A stretch of 64,000 bases of DNA from Amorphophallus konjac (GCA_022559845.1 CM040121.1:341346243-341410242); one strand, 5' to 3'; positions 10,111 to 24,024 are shown, counted from the stretch's first letter. A program made the numbers and translations. Notes: generated from the letters alone by a model not told the origin.

Positions 10111-13100
10111 TCATGAAATTCTGTAAATACCTAATTCTCTGCGCAATGTGCTAAATTTTTCAGTATCCAGTGGCTTAGTGAAAATATCTGCAATTTGTGA
10201 GTTAGTGCCAACATGGATCAACTCAAAGGTCTTCCTAGCTACTTCATCTCGAATAAAATGATGCCTGATTTCGATGTGTTTAGTTCGAGAATGAAGTACA
10301 GGATTCTTTGCAATGTTTATTGCACTAGTATTATCACAAAAGATGGAAGTGCAACCTAGCTCAACTGAGTAATCCAGAAGCTGGTGTTTTATCCATATAA
10401 CCTGTGTGCCACAGCTCCCTGCTGCCACATACTCAGCTTCAGCAGTAGAAAGAGCCACAGAGTGTTGCTTCTTGGATCCCCAAGAGACTAGGCATCCTCC
10501 TAAAAATTCGCAGTGACCACTAGTACTTTTCCTGTCCAATTTACATCCTGCATAATCTGCATCTGTATATGCAATGAGATCTAAACTACATGATGCAGGA
10601 TACCAAAGACCTAGATCATGGGTAGCAGATAAGTATCTAAAGATTCTTTTTACAGCTGCCAAATGCAATTCAGTAGGCCTAGACTGGTATCTGGCACACA
10701 TCCCTACACTAAATTGAATGTCAGGCCTGGATGCTGTTAAGTAGAGGAGTGAACCGATCATACCTCTATATAATTTAGCATCCACCTCTTTACCTTTTTC
10801 GTCTGAATCCAGTGAGGAGTTGGTGCCCATGGGTGTTGAGATGGTCTTGAGGTTGGTCATTCCAAACCTCTTCAGCATCTCCAGAGTATACTTGGTTTGA
10901 TTTATGAAACAACCATCCTCCATCTGTTTGACCTGCAGCCCAAGAAAATACTTTAGTTCGCCAACTAAACTCATTTCAAATTCATGAGACATAGATTCAG
11001 AAAATTCTTTACACAATTTTGAATTGTTAGATCCGAAGATGATATCATCAACATATACCTGGACCACTATTAAATCCTTTCCGAGATTTTTGGTGAAGAG
11101 GGTTTGGTCAACCTTACCTCGAGTGTAGCCCTTGCTCAAGAGGAATTCAGAAAGTCTCTCATACCAGGCTCGGGGAGCCTGCTTCAATCCATAGAGGGCT
11201 TTATTCAACCTAAAAACCATGTTAGGCTGAACAGAGAAATTAAAACCTGGAGGTTGTTCAACATATACCTCTTCCTTCAATACCCCATTTAAGAATGCGC
11301 TTTTGACATCCATCTGCTGCAGCCGAATGTTCCTAGAGCATGCAAATGCAAGCAGAATTCGTATAGCTTCCATCCTAGCCACTGGGGCATAGGATTCATC
11401 AAAATCCACACCAAATTCCTGACTGTAGCCTTGAGCTACAAGTCTTGCTTTGTTTCTAGAAATAGCTCCATTCTCATCAACTTTATTCTTGAAAATCCAT
11501 TTAGTGCCAATGACATGAGTGTTATCAGGTCTGGGAACTAGTTCCCATACAATATTTTTCTCAAATTGATTTAATTCCTCACACATGGCGGATACCCAAG
11601 AATCATGTCTTAAGGCTTCTTCCACAGATTTGGGTTCCACCTGAGATACCAATGCAGCTAAGTCCTGTTCTTGGACAATTCTAAAATGAGACCTTGTCCT
11701 AGGAGGATCATGCAAATTGCCTATGACATTTTCACTAGGGTGGTCTTTGTGAAATATTATCTCACCTGAGGGTTCACCTACCTCAGCTGCTCCTTCTTGC
11801 TGTGAGTTTTCTGGTTGAGCAGCTGGCTGCATCTCTTCTTCTTCAATTCTCTCCAAGAAATCTCCCTCATTAGATGGCTCCCTGTCATCATTCATCACTT
11901 TGTTAGAGAAATCATTTTCATCAAACACTACATGCGGTGTTTCTTCAACAGTTTGATCATCTTTATTGAAAACTCTGTAGGCCCTTGAGGTTTCTGAATA
12001 TCCGAGAAAAATTCCAGGAGAGCTTCTAGCTTCAAATTTGTCCAAACCATTCTTACCATTATTGTGAATAAAACATTTGGAGCCAAAAACTTTAAAGTAA
12101 GAAATGTTTGGCTGCTTACCCTTGAGAAGTTCATAAGGAGTTTTCCTATGAGTAGGTCTTACCAAGGCTCGGTTTAGAATGTAGCATGCAGTATTCGCAG
12201 CTTCAGCCCAAAATCTCCTTGGAAGTCCACTCTCAATCAGCATAGTCCTGGCCATTTCAATGATTGACCTGTTTCTTCTCTCAACAATTCCGTTCTGCTC
12301 CGGTGTCCTGGGGAAGAGAATTTGTGAGTCACTCCCTCTCTTGAGCAAAATTCAGAAAATGAAGAGTTCTCAAACTCTCCTCCATGGTCAGACTGAATTG
12401 TAATGATGTTATGTTCACCTTGCAATTTGATTTTATTGAAAAGTTCTTCAAAGTGAACAAAGGCATCATTTTTATTTGCTAAACAAAACAACCAAGAAAA
12501 TCTAGTGAAGTCATCAACTATGACTAATCCATATCTCTTACCTGACAAACTTTGTATGCGAGTAGGACCAAAGAGATCCATGTGCAAGTGCTGCAGCGGT
12601 TTAGATGAAAGACTCTCAGTTCTCAACTTAAAAACTGCACGAGTCTGTTTACCTTGTGCACAAGCATCACATAGCTTGGACCCTAACTGAAATCTTATTC
12701 GGGGCAAACCTCTAACTAGGTTATGCTTAGACAGTTTATTCATTGTAGACAAACTAGCATGGCCTAGACGCCTATGCCAGTCAAAAGCAACCTGTTCAGA
12801 ATTAGCAGACATACACAAGTGAGTTTCAGGATTATCATCCAGGTCTACGATGTATACATTGTTTACTCTATGACCTTTGAACATGACGTTATCAGAATTC
12901 AGCTCAAAAACAGTGCAGGAATTGTGGTCAAAGAGTACCTTGTGTCCTTTGTCGCAGAGTTGACTTATACTTATCAAGTTGTGCTGAAGTCCTTCTACAA
13001 GATACACATCTTCAATGGAGTTAGTAGAGGACTTACCAACAGTACCAATTCCAATTATTCTTCCTCTGTTATTTCCACCGAATTTGACCAGGCCCCCAAA

Positions 13101-13217
13101 CTTCATTTTCAGTTTGCTAAATTTGGACCGGTCTCCTGTCATGTGCCTGCTACAGCCGCTGTCAAGATACCACTTGTTATGCTCGGCTGCCAGGCTAACC
13201 TGCGAAAGTTCAGACAA
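10111..13217 (-). pseudogene. pol: Sirevirus pol, copy 1 (protease-integrase-RT-RNase H), frameshifted in integrase
   Basis: Copia-order polyprotein. The N-terminal piece (12237-13217) has the protease DSGCSRHMTG, the integrase HHCC region (HRRLGHA... CDAC) and the catalytic aspartates in MDLFGP and QSDHGGEF. The C-terminal piece (10111-12348) carries PEQNG...ERRNR with the catalytic Glu, RT motifs including YVDDIIFGS (near 11031-11058), and RNase H ([17 protein letters not shown]), ending GIYRIS-stop. The two pieces are in different frames. At 12310-12313 there are four G, where copy 2 has five (21588-21592), so a 1-bp deletion just before the catalytic Glu is the likely cause. Otherwise the frame is open. 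Pol lies in the +1 frame relative to gag, overlapping it by a few bases. Confidence 0.9.
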
Positions 13218-15416
13218 AGTAATGTGGGACCCAATTCAAATTGGGTCCAAAGACAGTTTTCAATTTATCCAAATCACACTTAGGAACCCACATTTGTTTT
13301 ACTGTTCTTTTCAGTGATTTCATGTAGATTGATTCTTCCTTCTTGGCATTTCTCAGTGGGTGTTGAATGAGCCTATTCCTATTAAAATTATGCTGTTTCC
13401 GAGCAGAGAAATTGTTGTTTGGCCTCTTAGAGGAAACACGTGTGTGCTGAGCATAATTCATGTAACCATTTTTATTCAAATGAAAATTGTGCTGAAGGTG
13501 ATGCATGTTCGCATGCTTTCCTTGATAACTATCATGCTGAATTTTCTTAGCGAAACTGTTCACCTTTCTAGTGACATCAATAGGAATGGTCGTGTGAAAA
13601 CCTTTGTTCCACAACTGTTGCACAGGAACAGTTCTAGTCTCAGGATTTCCTGACTTAGCCTGCTGACCAGTGGATTGAATAGATTTGCTGGTCGAAACCT
13701 TCAATGTAGAGACAGATTTGGAGCTGGATGGGGTTTCCAGTTTTTCTTTGCCCTTGGCGGGGCAGAACGTGACAGTTTTGAATTCAAAGGGTTTTTTACT
13801 TGTGGGATTGTATCCTAATCCCTCCCTATTGAAGTTTACCCTCGACCCCAGAAGGGCATCCAGATTGTTTCTCCCCTCTGTAAATTTTTCTAGCATTTTT
13901 CCTTTGTCCTCAATCTCCTTCTGAAGTTCATTACATTGGTCCTGGAGTTCCTGATTAACTTTTCTAACCGCCTCATATTTTTCTGCAATCAGTCTAAACT
14001 CCTTTTTACTCTCTTCAGTTTTACTCTTCAGCTCATTCATCCTAGCTAGATTTTCCTCTCTTTCCATTCTAAACTTCTCGATCTCACTTCTAGCCTGATC
14101 TAGCTCAATGGCCATCTCCTTGGTTTTCATGTTGTCCGTAACAGCAATAGAGTGTTCCTCAGAAACTGAGTGAAACTTTCGTTTAAGCATTCTGTGCTCC
14201 TTGGTTAGAAAATTATATTTAGCTAACAGGTCGCCATAGGCGTCCTCCCAATCATCCAAAGTAAAATTCTCAAATAAGTTCGTTACCTCTTCCTCATGGT
14301 TGGCCATGAGGCAAGTCTTCTCTTCACCTTCACTGGACGAGGTGGCTTCTGGATCCTCCTCCTCGTCGCTCCATGTGCACAGCATGGCTTTCTTCTTCTT
14401 GTGCACCATCTTCTTCTGGTATCCGGGAGCCTTAGCTTGCAGCTCTGGACATTCACTTTTCATGTGACCAGGTTTCTGACAATGGTAGCATGTAACTTTC
14501 TTAACAAACCGGTTCTTCTCAAGTTCTCGTTCAGGAGACTTCCTTGCAGCATTAAATCTCTTTCTCCTGTAGAATTTCCCTTTAGTTCTCAAGAACTTTC
14601 TGAATTGCCTGGTGAGCATGGCCTGCTCGCCCTTGTCCAGGTCTGAGAATCCGTCAGAGTCTTCGCTGCTACCACCACTGCTGCTGCTGCTGCTGCTCTT
14701 CTTAGTATGTCGTGAGACTTTCAGAGCAACATTCTTTCCCTTTCTGTCATGTCCATCATTCCCTTGTCTGAAGTTCATTTCGTGGGTCATGAGAGACCCA
14801 ATCAGCTGGGTTACTGACATGGTGGATAAATCTCTAGATTCCTCTATGACGGTCACCTTAGTATCCCAGATGGGAGTTAGGGACCTAAGGATCTTCCTGA
14901 CAATGTCTTCTTGCTGAATCTCCTTTCCAAATCCTCTCAGACTATTGATGATCACAGACAATCTAGCATACATTTCTGTGATCGACTCCTCTGGCTTCAT
15001 CTTAAACAACTCATACTGAGTTGTAAGCATATTGATCTTGGTAGCTTTCACTTGAGATGTGCCCTCATAAATTAACTGCAATTCATCCCACATTTTCTTT
15101 GCAGTCTTGCACGCTGAAATCCTCAAGTACTCTTCCGGGTGGACGGCGCACTGTATGATGCTAAGAGCTGTCCAATTCAGTGCGGAGAGTTTAACCTGTT
15201 CCTCTGTCCATATGTCTTCGTTTGGTGGAAGTTGGTACGGACCATCTGTAATTACTCTCCAGAGCTTGTGGCTTTGAGCCCTGATGAAGACTTCCATCCT
15301 GTTCTTCCAAAAGAAATAGTTATTACCATCGAAGAAAGGGGGACGGGTGATTGACTGCCCTTCAGCAATGTAGCTGCGAGGACCAGCGGATCCGTTTCCC
15401 TGGCCGTTGGACCACA
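13210..15416 (-). CDS. gag: Sirevirus gag, copy 1, intact (735 aa)
   Basis: Structural protein of the virus-like particle. I start at the ATG at 15416 (MWSNGQGNG), about 16 bases inside the PBS; the open frame upstream has no ATG. Residues about 25-230 form the Copia gag domain (PPFFDGNNYFFWKNRM, then an IIQCAV region). A CCHC knuckle, CYHCQKPGHMKSEC, lies near residues 309-322, after a Ser-rich acidic linker. Residues about 390-530 are Lys/Glu-rich with heptad character, a probable coiled coil. The C-terminus ends NWVPHYFV. It is large for a Copia gag, as is usual in Sireviruses. Compared with copy 2 it lacks the two premature stops and the insertion. Its stop overlaps the pol frame, so pol expression needs a frameshift or another mechanism. 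Confidence 0.9.
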
Positions 15417-15431
15417 TATTGGGAAATACCC

Positions 15432-15443
15432 GCTCTGATACCA
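15432..15443 (-). other. Primer binding site, copy 1
   Basis: On the minus strand TGGTATCAGAGC, complementary to the 3' end of initiator Met-tRNA, is separated from the LTR end by two bases (CT). This sets the element's 5' side at LTR 2 and its direction as minus. Confidence 0.93.
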
Positions 15444-15445
15444 AG

Positions 15446-17849
15446 TGATACAAGAAATATGAAGTGATCTAGAAGGGGAGGGGATGAATAGATCACTGTT
15501 TTCAACCGATTAAAAAATTACTGAAGAATGATTCACTTAAAACAAGCAATCTCGGAGTTGAACCCACAAAAACGCAGTGCGGACAATAGCTCGAGTGGAT
15601 AGAAGGCACACCACAAAATCACCACAGACAATCACACGAGTACTCAGAGGTTTTTAAGGTGGTTCGGTCAGACCTCCAGTCTGCCTACGTCCACCCCTCA
15701 CTTCAAATCGAAGTGAGGCTTCCACTAGCACCTGCTAGCAAAGCAGACTCAGTCTGCGACAACGGCTGATTCACAGCTTCACAGGGGAACACCCTCCCCT
15801 CTTCCTCCACACCCGGAGGGAACCCTAAGGACGCCAAGTCCCTAGAAACAGGAAACAATTTCCTCTTCCTCCAACCGGAGGGAACACTAGTGATCTGCAG
15901 TCACTAGAACCAGAGACCAAGGTCTCTCTTCCTCTGAAGCCAGAGGGAACACCTCTTCTACGAGAGGGAACAATACTGCAACCTCTGTTGCAAGTGAACC
16001 AGAGAGAACACGTCTCTCTCTTCCCCTGAACACCAGGAGGTAACACAGAGAACTTTCAATCAAGAAAGAAAAATAGATAAAAACGAAAACAAGAAAGAAG
16101 GAATCCAAAACTCAGAAACTGGAAACAATGTAGCTCAAACTGAGCAGCAGACTTCGGATTTGATCCGTAAGTCAATACCCATCTTCTGATCACTCTTCTG
16201 CTCTCTCTTCTCTCTCAACTGGAACACTCTAGTTTCTCAGGGAGGCTCTTTCTCTTCTGCTCTCACTCAAATTTCTTCACTGTAACCTCGGAGCTCCTCT
16301 CCTTCGTAGATGGTGAGGCAATGCTTTTATAAGCGATCAGGAGGGTGCATGCAAGGCGTGTGCTTCCCGCGCTCGATCTAGAACCTTTTTGCCACGTGCC
16401 CTTATAGCATTGGTTCCTTTAGTATCGGATCACGTGCAGCCCAGACACTGGTGAATGTTCTTCCTCGGACCACCTTCTTCTTTTTGTTTTTCTTCTTCTC
16501 CTGCAAAGAATTAAAACGATTAAAACTCAGGGCCACAAAAACTAAAACTGCATGAGGTATGTGATAGCAATACGAGATGCACTGTACTGAGAACGACACG
16601 AGATACACAAGATTACTACAGTACGAAATAAAGAGAGAATGACACGAGGTCAGATGAAAACAGCACGAGGTAAAAAGAGAACGACACGAGATACACACTA
16701 ATAAAGCTAACACTACAAAGAAAATGACACGAAGTATCACTGTAACAAAACAAACACTACGAAGAGAACGACACGAGATACACAATAATAAAGCTAACAC
16801 TACAAAGAAAACGACACGAAGTCAGATGAGAACAGCACGGGGTGAGAAGGAAATGACACGGAGTAAAACGGTAGTAAAACACGCGATCAGAGGAAACCTG
16901 GACGAGGATAGAAGGAAGTAACACGAAGACATAAAAACAACATTAAGACACAAACACAGAAGATAACACGAAGACATAAAACACGACTCGAATACAAGAT
17001 TGCTCGAACTAACGAACGACTCGAAGTCGAGGACGACACGAAACGACACGGACTGAAACCAACTCGAAGACGAACACAGAAACTGACACGAAGTGGTCAC
17101 AAAGCAAGAAAGACACTTGCAACGTACAGCCTTCATATGATGTGAGGCGATGTGAAGACTTTGCGTTCAACTGGATGTATAGACTTGGAACGGCTTCAAG
17201 GCAACGCAATCGAATGTATGGACTTTCACAAGGTATAGACTTGCCAAAGAACTGGACGATGTACAGACTTTGAACAAGGCAAAGTCTGTACAGACTTGAG
17301 GGTTCACAACGTATATACTTTGGCAAGACAATGGTTGTACATACTTGAAGAGAATACCAATGTATAGACTTCAAAGTTCAGCGGCCAAAGAATAGACTTG
17401 GAAACTTAAACCAGTGTATGGACTTAGCTTCGAACAAGCTAGAGTGCATTTGTATGGACTTTGAAGACTGATGCATGACGCTAAGACAATGTGTAGACTT
17501 TGGCTTGGGACGAAGATAAAGATGAGGCTGTATAGACTTGGCTAGAACATAAGACACGAAGACATAGGGGTGACACAGATGGAGACTGTAGTGTACAGCA
17601 CGCGATGGAACAACTAACGACACGAAGACAACCAACAAACATAGTTGGAACAACACGACGTACAAAAGGACAACACGAAGTGTGGAGGGATCAGTACAGA
17701 CATGCAAGGTATTATCTCATGGCAGTTTTCCTGTTAATCATGGAAATTTCAAATGCATAACATTACTCAAGATATCTGATTAAGGAAGACAATATTTAAC
17801 ATAGTGATGCTCATCATCAAAACACTAGGGAAGTCACAAAAATCCAACA
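15446..17849 (-). repeat. Sirevirus LTR 2 (shared middle LTR), 2404 bp
   Basis: Same ends as LTR 1. It acts as the 5' LTR of copy 1 and the 3' LTR of copy 2. It is the longest of the three because the microrepeat block at about 16590-16830 carries extra ACACGAAGTATCACTGTAAC-type units. It has the hairpin chain (about 15668-16040), TATA and G-boxes. No coding content. Confidence 0.93.
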
Positions 17850-19388
17850 ATCTCCCCCTTTTTGATGATGGCAACACTATATTAAATAACAGAGATGAAG
17901 TGCATGAAGATAAGCTGTGAGGATAAGCAATGCAGACACACAACACACTCGCCTCCTCTGACGACTCCCAAGAGCTCCCCCTGAACACAACATCTACTTT
18001 CCTCTGACTAGATAACTCAGGGCACTTATCTTTCGCTCCCCCTCAGCAAAGCACAAGCAAGACACTCTCCCCCTTTGACATCATCAAAAACTAGGGGCAG
18101 GTCTGAAGATATCACGAAAAGAAAATTGCTGACAGTGGAGAGAAAACAATAGAGAGTATGGCTGATAAAGGAGAGTTATTGAGATGTTTAAGCAATTAAG
18201 AAAGCCATTAATTTTATGTGAGGATTTTGAGGATCAGTTAGTCAGACTGTGTGCAAAATGGTGAATGAAGATTTGCTCCATACACAGAACCAGATTCTAA
18301 GCAAGTAAGGTACAAGATACCAGTATGGTCAGAGTAAGTCTTTACTCAGAGAGTATAAAGCAAGGAAGTCAGGAAAAACAAAGACCTGTGGTATTGAAAA
18401 CAAACAAACCAAGACCTAAATGCCAAGTGAACAGGATCTGGATACCAAGAGGGAGAAAATTTTTCAAAGATGGTCAAGATCAAAGATAAATCTGTCAAGT
18501 ACACCTTTGACATTAGGGAGACACCTTGTTTAGAGGCAGGAATCCCCAGTTACTTGGTGGCAAGACCACATTACCCCTTCTGACAAGAGGACAGAGATAG
18601 TATTCTAACTGGTGTTGACATTAAGGTGACACCTTTACCAGAGGCCAGACACCCCAGTTACTAACCAGATATGTACCATAGCTCTGTATGATCAAGACAG
18701 CTAATTAAGCCTGATTTATACTGCCATCTCATGACATGGGATTCTTTCATTTCATTGATGAAAGTCCCAGTTTCTCAATGAACAGTTAACAAGGTTGTTA
18801 AAACTTCTTTCATGAATTTTTCATTAAACTGCACTTGAAACCTTGTAAATTAGTCTTGATTCAGTTTGAGAACAATACACCAGCTCTAAAGTTTTTCAGA
18901 CAAAAGCACTATATACCTCATTTCGAACTTAACTAGACTAAGTAGGTATGCTGTACTGGCTAGATCAGAAGTCAGTTACAGTGTAGGAAGATAGTCTTGA
19001 ATTCAGATTTTGATCTCAGTGGGACTAACAGCTGAAATTCCAACAAGAAATTAGATGAACAGTCTTAACGGATAAAACATTCAAAAATTTCTTTTATCCA
19101 CCTACTCAAACTGATTCTCTTATAAGGTCAGCAAAAGTCCGTTCAAAGTATGTTCAGATTTGGCCAAAAGAGCATGACTCCTATTATTAATCTAGCTCCC
19201 CCTGAGACCTTGACTCCAACTCAGACTTAACCAAGACATACCTCAAAACACCTCAAAGAAAACAAAGTGATATCAATCAATACGAGTGAATCAGCAAACA
19301 CTCATAATGAGGTTATTTTCAGCAACAGACAATGAGTATAGATAAGCACAAGAGCACATGACAGATTATTCAGAGATCAATTATTCAA
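17850..19388 (-). other. Copy 2 3' non-coding region with PPT and PPT-like sites
   Basis: Near-identical counterpart of 8545-10110: PPT complement ATCTCCCCCTTTTTG at 17850-17865, then CTCCCCCT copies near 17974, 18036, 18068 and 19196. No gene seen. Confidence 0.75.
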
Positions 19389-22300
19389 TCATGAAATTCT
19401 GTAAATACCTAATTCTCTGCGCAATGTGCTAAATTTTTCAGTATCCAGTGGCTTAGTGAAAATATCTGCAATTTGTGAGTTAGTGCCAACATGGATCAAC
19501 TCAAAGGTCTTCCTAGCTACTTCATCTCGAATAAAATGATGCCTGATTTCGATGTGTTTAGTTCGAGAATGAAGTACAGGATTCTTTGCAATGTTTATTG
19601 CACTAGTATTGTCACAAAAGATGGAAGTGCAACCTAGCTCAACTGAGTAATCCAGAAGCTGGTGTTTTATCCATATAACCTGTGTGCCACAGCTCCCTGC
19701 TGCCACATACTCAGCTTCAGCAGTAGAAAGAGCCACAGAGTGTTGCTTCTTGGATCCCCAAGAGACTAGGCACCCTCCTAAAAATTCGCAGTGACCACTA
19801 GTACTTTTCCTGTCCAATTTACATCCTGCATAATCTGCATCTGTATATGCAATGAGATCTAAACTACATGATGCAGGATACCAAAGACCTAGATCATGGG
19901 TAGCAGATAAGTATCTAAAGATTCTTTTTACAGCTGCCAAATGCAATTCAGTAGGCCTAGACTGGTATCTGGCACACATCCCTACACTAAATTGAATGTC
20001 AGGCCTGGATGCTGTTAAGTAGAGGAGTGAACCGATCATACCTCTATATAATTTAGCATCCACCTCTTTACCTTTTTCGTCTGAATCCAGTGAGGAGTTG
20101 GTGCCCATGGGTGTTGAGATAGTCTTGAGGTTGGTCATTCCAAACCTTTTCAGCATCTCCAGAGTATACTTGGTTTGATTTATGAAACAACCATCCTCCA
20201 TCTGTTTGACCTGCAGCCCAAGAAAATACTTTAGTTCGCCAACTAAACTCATTTCAAATTCATGAGACATAGATTCAGAAAATTCTTTACACAATTTTGA
20301 ATTGTTAGATCCGAAGATGATATCATCAACATATACCTGGACCACTATTAAATCCTTTCCGAGATTTTTGGTGAAGAGGGTTTGGTCAACCTTACCTCGA
20401 GTGTAGCCCTTGCTCAAGAGGAATTCAGAAAGTCTCTCATACCAGGCTCGGGGAGCCTGCTTCAATCCATAGAGGGCTTTATTCAACCTAAAAACCATGT
20501 TAGGCTGAACAGAGAAATTAAAACCTGGAGGTTGTTCAACATATACCTCTTCCTTCAATACCCCATTTAAGAATGCGCTTTTGACATCCATCTGCTGCAG
20601 CCGAATGTTCCTAGAGCATGCAAATGCAAGCAGAATTCGTATAGCTTCCATCCTAGCCACTGGGGCATAGGATTCATCAAAATCCACACCAAATTCCTGA
20701 CTGTAGCCTTGAGCTACAAGTCTTGCTTTGTTTCTAGAAATAGCTCCATTCTCATCAACTTTATTCTTGAAAATCCATTTAGTGCCAATGACATGAGTGT
20801 TATAAGGTCTGGGAACTAGTTCCCATACAATATTTTTCTCAAATTGATTTAATTCCTCACACATGGCGGATACCCAAGAATCATGTCTTAAGGCTTCTTC
20901 CACAGATTTGGGTTCCACCTGAGATACCAATGCAGCTAAGTCCTGTTCTTGGACAATTCTAAAATGAGACCTTGTCCTAGGAGGATCATGCAAATTGCCT
21001 ATGACATTTTCACTAGGGTGGTCTTTGTGAAATATTATCTCACCTGAGGGTTCACCTACCTCAGCTGCTTCTTCTTGCTGTGAGTTTTCTGGTTGAGCAG
21101 CTGGCTGCATCTCTTCTTCTTCAATTCTCTCCAAGAAATCTCCCTCATTAGATGGCTCCCTGTCATCATTCATCACTTTGTTAGAGAAATCATTTTCATC
21201 AAACACTACATGCGGTGTTTCTTCAACAGTTTGATCATCTTTATTGAAAACTCTGTAGGCCCTTGAGGTTTCTGAATATCCTAGAAAAATTCCAGGAGAG
21301 CTTCTAGCTTCAAATTTGTCCAAACCATTCTTACCATTATTGTGAATAAAACATTTGGAGCCAAAAACTTTAAAGTAAGAAATGTTTGGCTGCTTACCCT
21401 TGAGAAGTTCATAAGGAGTTTTCCTATGAGTAGGTCTTACCAAGGCTCGGTTTAGAATGTAGCATGCAGTATTCGCAGCTTCAGCCCAAAATCTCCTTGG
21501 AAGTCCACTCTCAATCAGCATAGTCCTGGCCATTTCAATGATTGACCTGTTTCTTCTCTCAACAATTCCGTTCTACTCTGGTGTCCTGGGGGAAGAGAAT
21601 TTGTGAGTCACTCCCTCTCTTGAGCAAAATTCAGAAAATGAAGAGTTCTCAAACTCTCCTCCATGGTCAGACTGAATTGTAATGATGTTATGTTCACCTT
21701 GCAATTTGATTATATTGAAAAGTTCTTCAAAGTGAACAAAGGCATCATTTTTATTTGCTAAACAAAACAACCAAGAAAATCTAGTGAAGTCATCAACTAT
21801 GACTAATCCATATCTATTACCTGACAAACTTTGTATGCGAGTAGGACCAAAGAGATCCATGTGCAAGTGCTGCAGCGGTTTAGATGAAAGACTCTCAGTT
21901 CTCAACTTAAAAACTGCACGAGTCTGTTTACCTTGTGCACAAGCATCACATAGCTTGGACCCTAACTGAAATCTTATTCGGGGCAAACCTCTAACTAGGT
22001 TATGCTTAGACAGTTTATTCATTGTAGACGAACTAGCATGGCCTAGACGCCTATGCCAGTCAAAAGCAACCTGTTCAGAATTAGCAGACATACACAAGTG
22101 AGTTTCAGGATTATCATCCAGGTCTACGATGTATACATTGTTTACTCTATGGCCTTTGAACATGACGTTATCAGAATTCAGCTCAAAAACAGTGCAGGAA
22201 TTGTGGTCAAAGAGTACCTTGTGTCCTTTGTCGCAGAGTTGACTTATACTTATCAAGTTGTGCTGAAGTCCTTCTACAAGATACACATCTTCAATGGAGT

Positions 22301-22496
22301 TAGTAGAGGACTTACCAACAGTACCAATTCCAATTATTCTTCCTCTGTTATTTCCACCGAATTTGACCAGGCCCCCAAACTTCATTTTCAGTTTGCTAAA
22401 TTTGGACCGGTCTCCTGTCATGTGCCTGCTACAGCCGCTGTCAAGATACCACTTGTTATGCTCGGCTGCCAGGCTAACCTGCGAAAGTTCAGACAA
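19389..22496 (-). pseudogene. pol: Sirevirus pol, copy 2, nonsense mutation in integrase
   Basis: Same domain order as copy 1: protease DSGCSRHMTG, integrase, RT with YVDDIIFGS, RNase H, same C-terminus. Here the G run at 21588-21592 has five G, keeping the integrase frame. However, the codon at 21573-21575 is TAG where copy 1 has CAG, stopping pol two residues before the NG motif that leads into the catalytic Glu. Downstream of the stop the frame is open to the end at 19389. So each tandem copy carries a different lesion within about 20 bp of the same site. Confidence 0.9.
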
Positions 22497-23685
22497 AGTA
22501 ATGTGGGACCCAATTCAAATTGGGTCCAAAGATAGTTTTCAATTTATCCAAATCACACTTAGGAACCCACATTTGTTTTACTGTTCTTTTCAGTGATTTC
22601 ATGTAGATTGATTTTTCCTTCTTGGCATTTCTCAGTGGGTGTTGAATGAGCCTATTCCTATTAAAATTATGCTATTTCCGAGCAGAGAAATTGTTGTTTG
22701 GCCTCTTAGAGGAAACACGTGTGTGCTGAGCATAATTTATGTAACCATTTTTATTCAAATGAAAATTGTGCTGAAGGTGATGCATGTTCGCATGCTTTCC
22801 TTGATAACTATCATGCTGAATTTTCTTAGCGAAACTGTTCACCTTTCTAGTGACATCAATAGGAATGGTCGTGTGAAAACCTTTGTTCCACAACTATTGC
22901 ACAGGAACAGTTCTAGTCTCAGGATTTCCTGACTTAGCCTGCTGACCAGTGGATTGAATAGATTTGCTGGTCGAAACCTTCAATGTAGAGACAGATTTGG
23001 AGCTGGATGGGGTTTCCAATTTTTCTTTGCCCTTGGCGGGGTAGAACGTGACAGTTTTGAATTCAAAGGGTTTTTTACTTGTGGGATTGTATCCTAATCC
23101 CTCCATATTGAAGTTTACCCTCAACCCCAGAAGGGCATCCAGATTGTTTCTCCCCTCTGTAAATTTTTCTAGCATTTTTCCTTTGTCCTCAATCTTCTTC
23201 TGAAGTTCATTACATTGGTCCTGGAGTTCCTGATTAACCTTTCTAACCGCCTCATATTTTTCTGCAATCAGTCTAAACTCCTTTTTACTCTCTTCAGTTT
23301 TACTCTTCAGCTCATTCATCCTAGCTAGATTTTCCTCTCTTTCCATTCTAAACTTCTCGATCTCACTTCTAGCCTGATCTAGCTCAATTGCCATCTCCTT
23401 GGTTTTCATGTTGTCCGTAACAGCAATAGAGTGTTCCTCAGAAACTGAGTGAAACTTTCGTTTAAGCATTCTGTGCTCCTTGGTTAGAAAATTATATTTA
23501 GCTAACAGGTCGCCATAGGCGTCCTCCCAATCATCCAAAGTAAAATTCTCAAATAAGTTCGTTACCTCTTCCTCATGGTTGGCCATGAGACAAGTCTTCT
23601 CTTCACCTTCACTAGACGAGGTGGCTTCTGGATCCTCCTCCTCGTCGCTCCATGTGCACAGCATGGCTTTCTTCTTCTTGTGCAC
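22489..23685 (-). pseudogene. gag: Sirevirus gag, copy 2, C-terminal part (two stops, cut by Tekay)
   Basis: Matches the C-terminal half of the gag at 13210-15416: acidic linker, coiled-coil segment (MLKRKFHSVSEEHS), Lys-rich tail, and the same terminal stop. TAG codons interrupt it at 22894-22896 and 22672-22674; copy 1 has CAG at both. The right edge is the TGCAC target duplication of the Tekay element (23681-23685); the gene resumes at 33415. Not translatable as one protein. Confidence 0.93.
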
Positions 23686-24024
23686 TGTAATGTCCCGGAT
23701 CTTTCGGATCCTCTGTTATGGGTCTCGGATCTGGTTTGTCGGAGCGTCCGACCCGGTTGTGTCTGAAATTTCATTTCGGACATCTTTCGTGTTCGGATCG
23801 GCGCGATCCGGAGTCATTTCGGAGGCCCGGAGTGTGTCCGTGGCTTTCCCGTGCGTGTTTTCCGATTTCCGCGTACGGGTTTCGGCGAATCCTTCGGAAC
23901 CCTGTAGCGGGTGAACCGGGTCGTTCACCAGCCCGCGAGTGGTACCGTTGCGATCAGCGCGTCGAGACGGTCGAGCAGGTGTACTTTTCTATTTTTTGGG
24001 ATTTTTCCGATTTTCCGGATTTTC

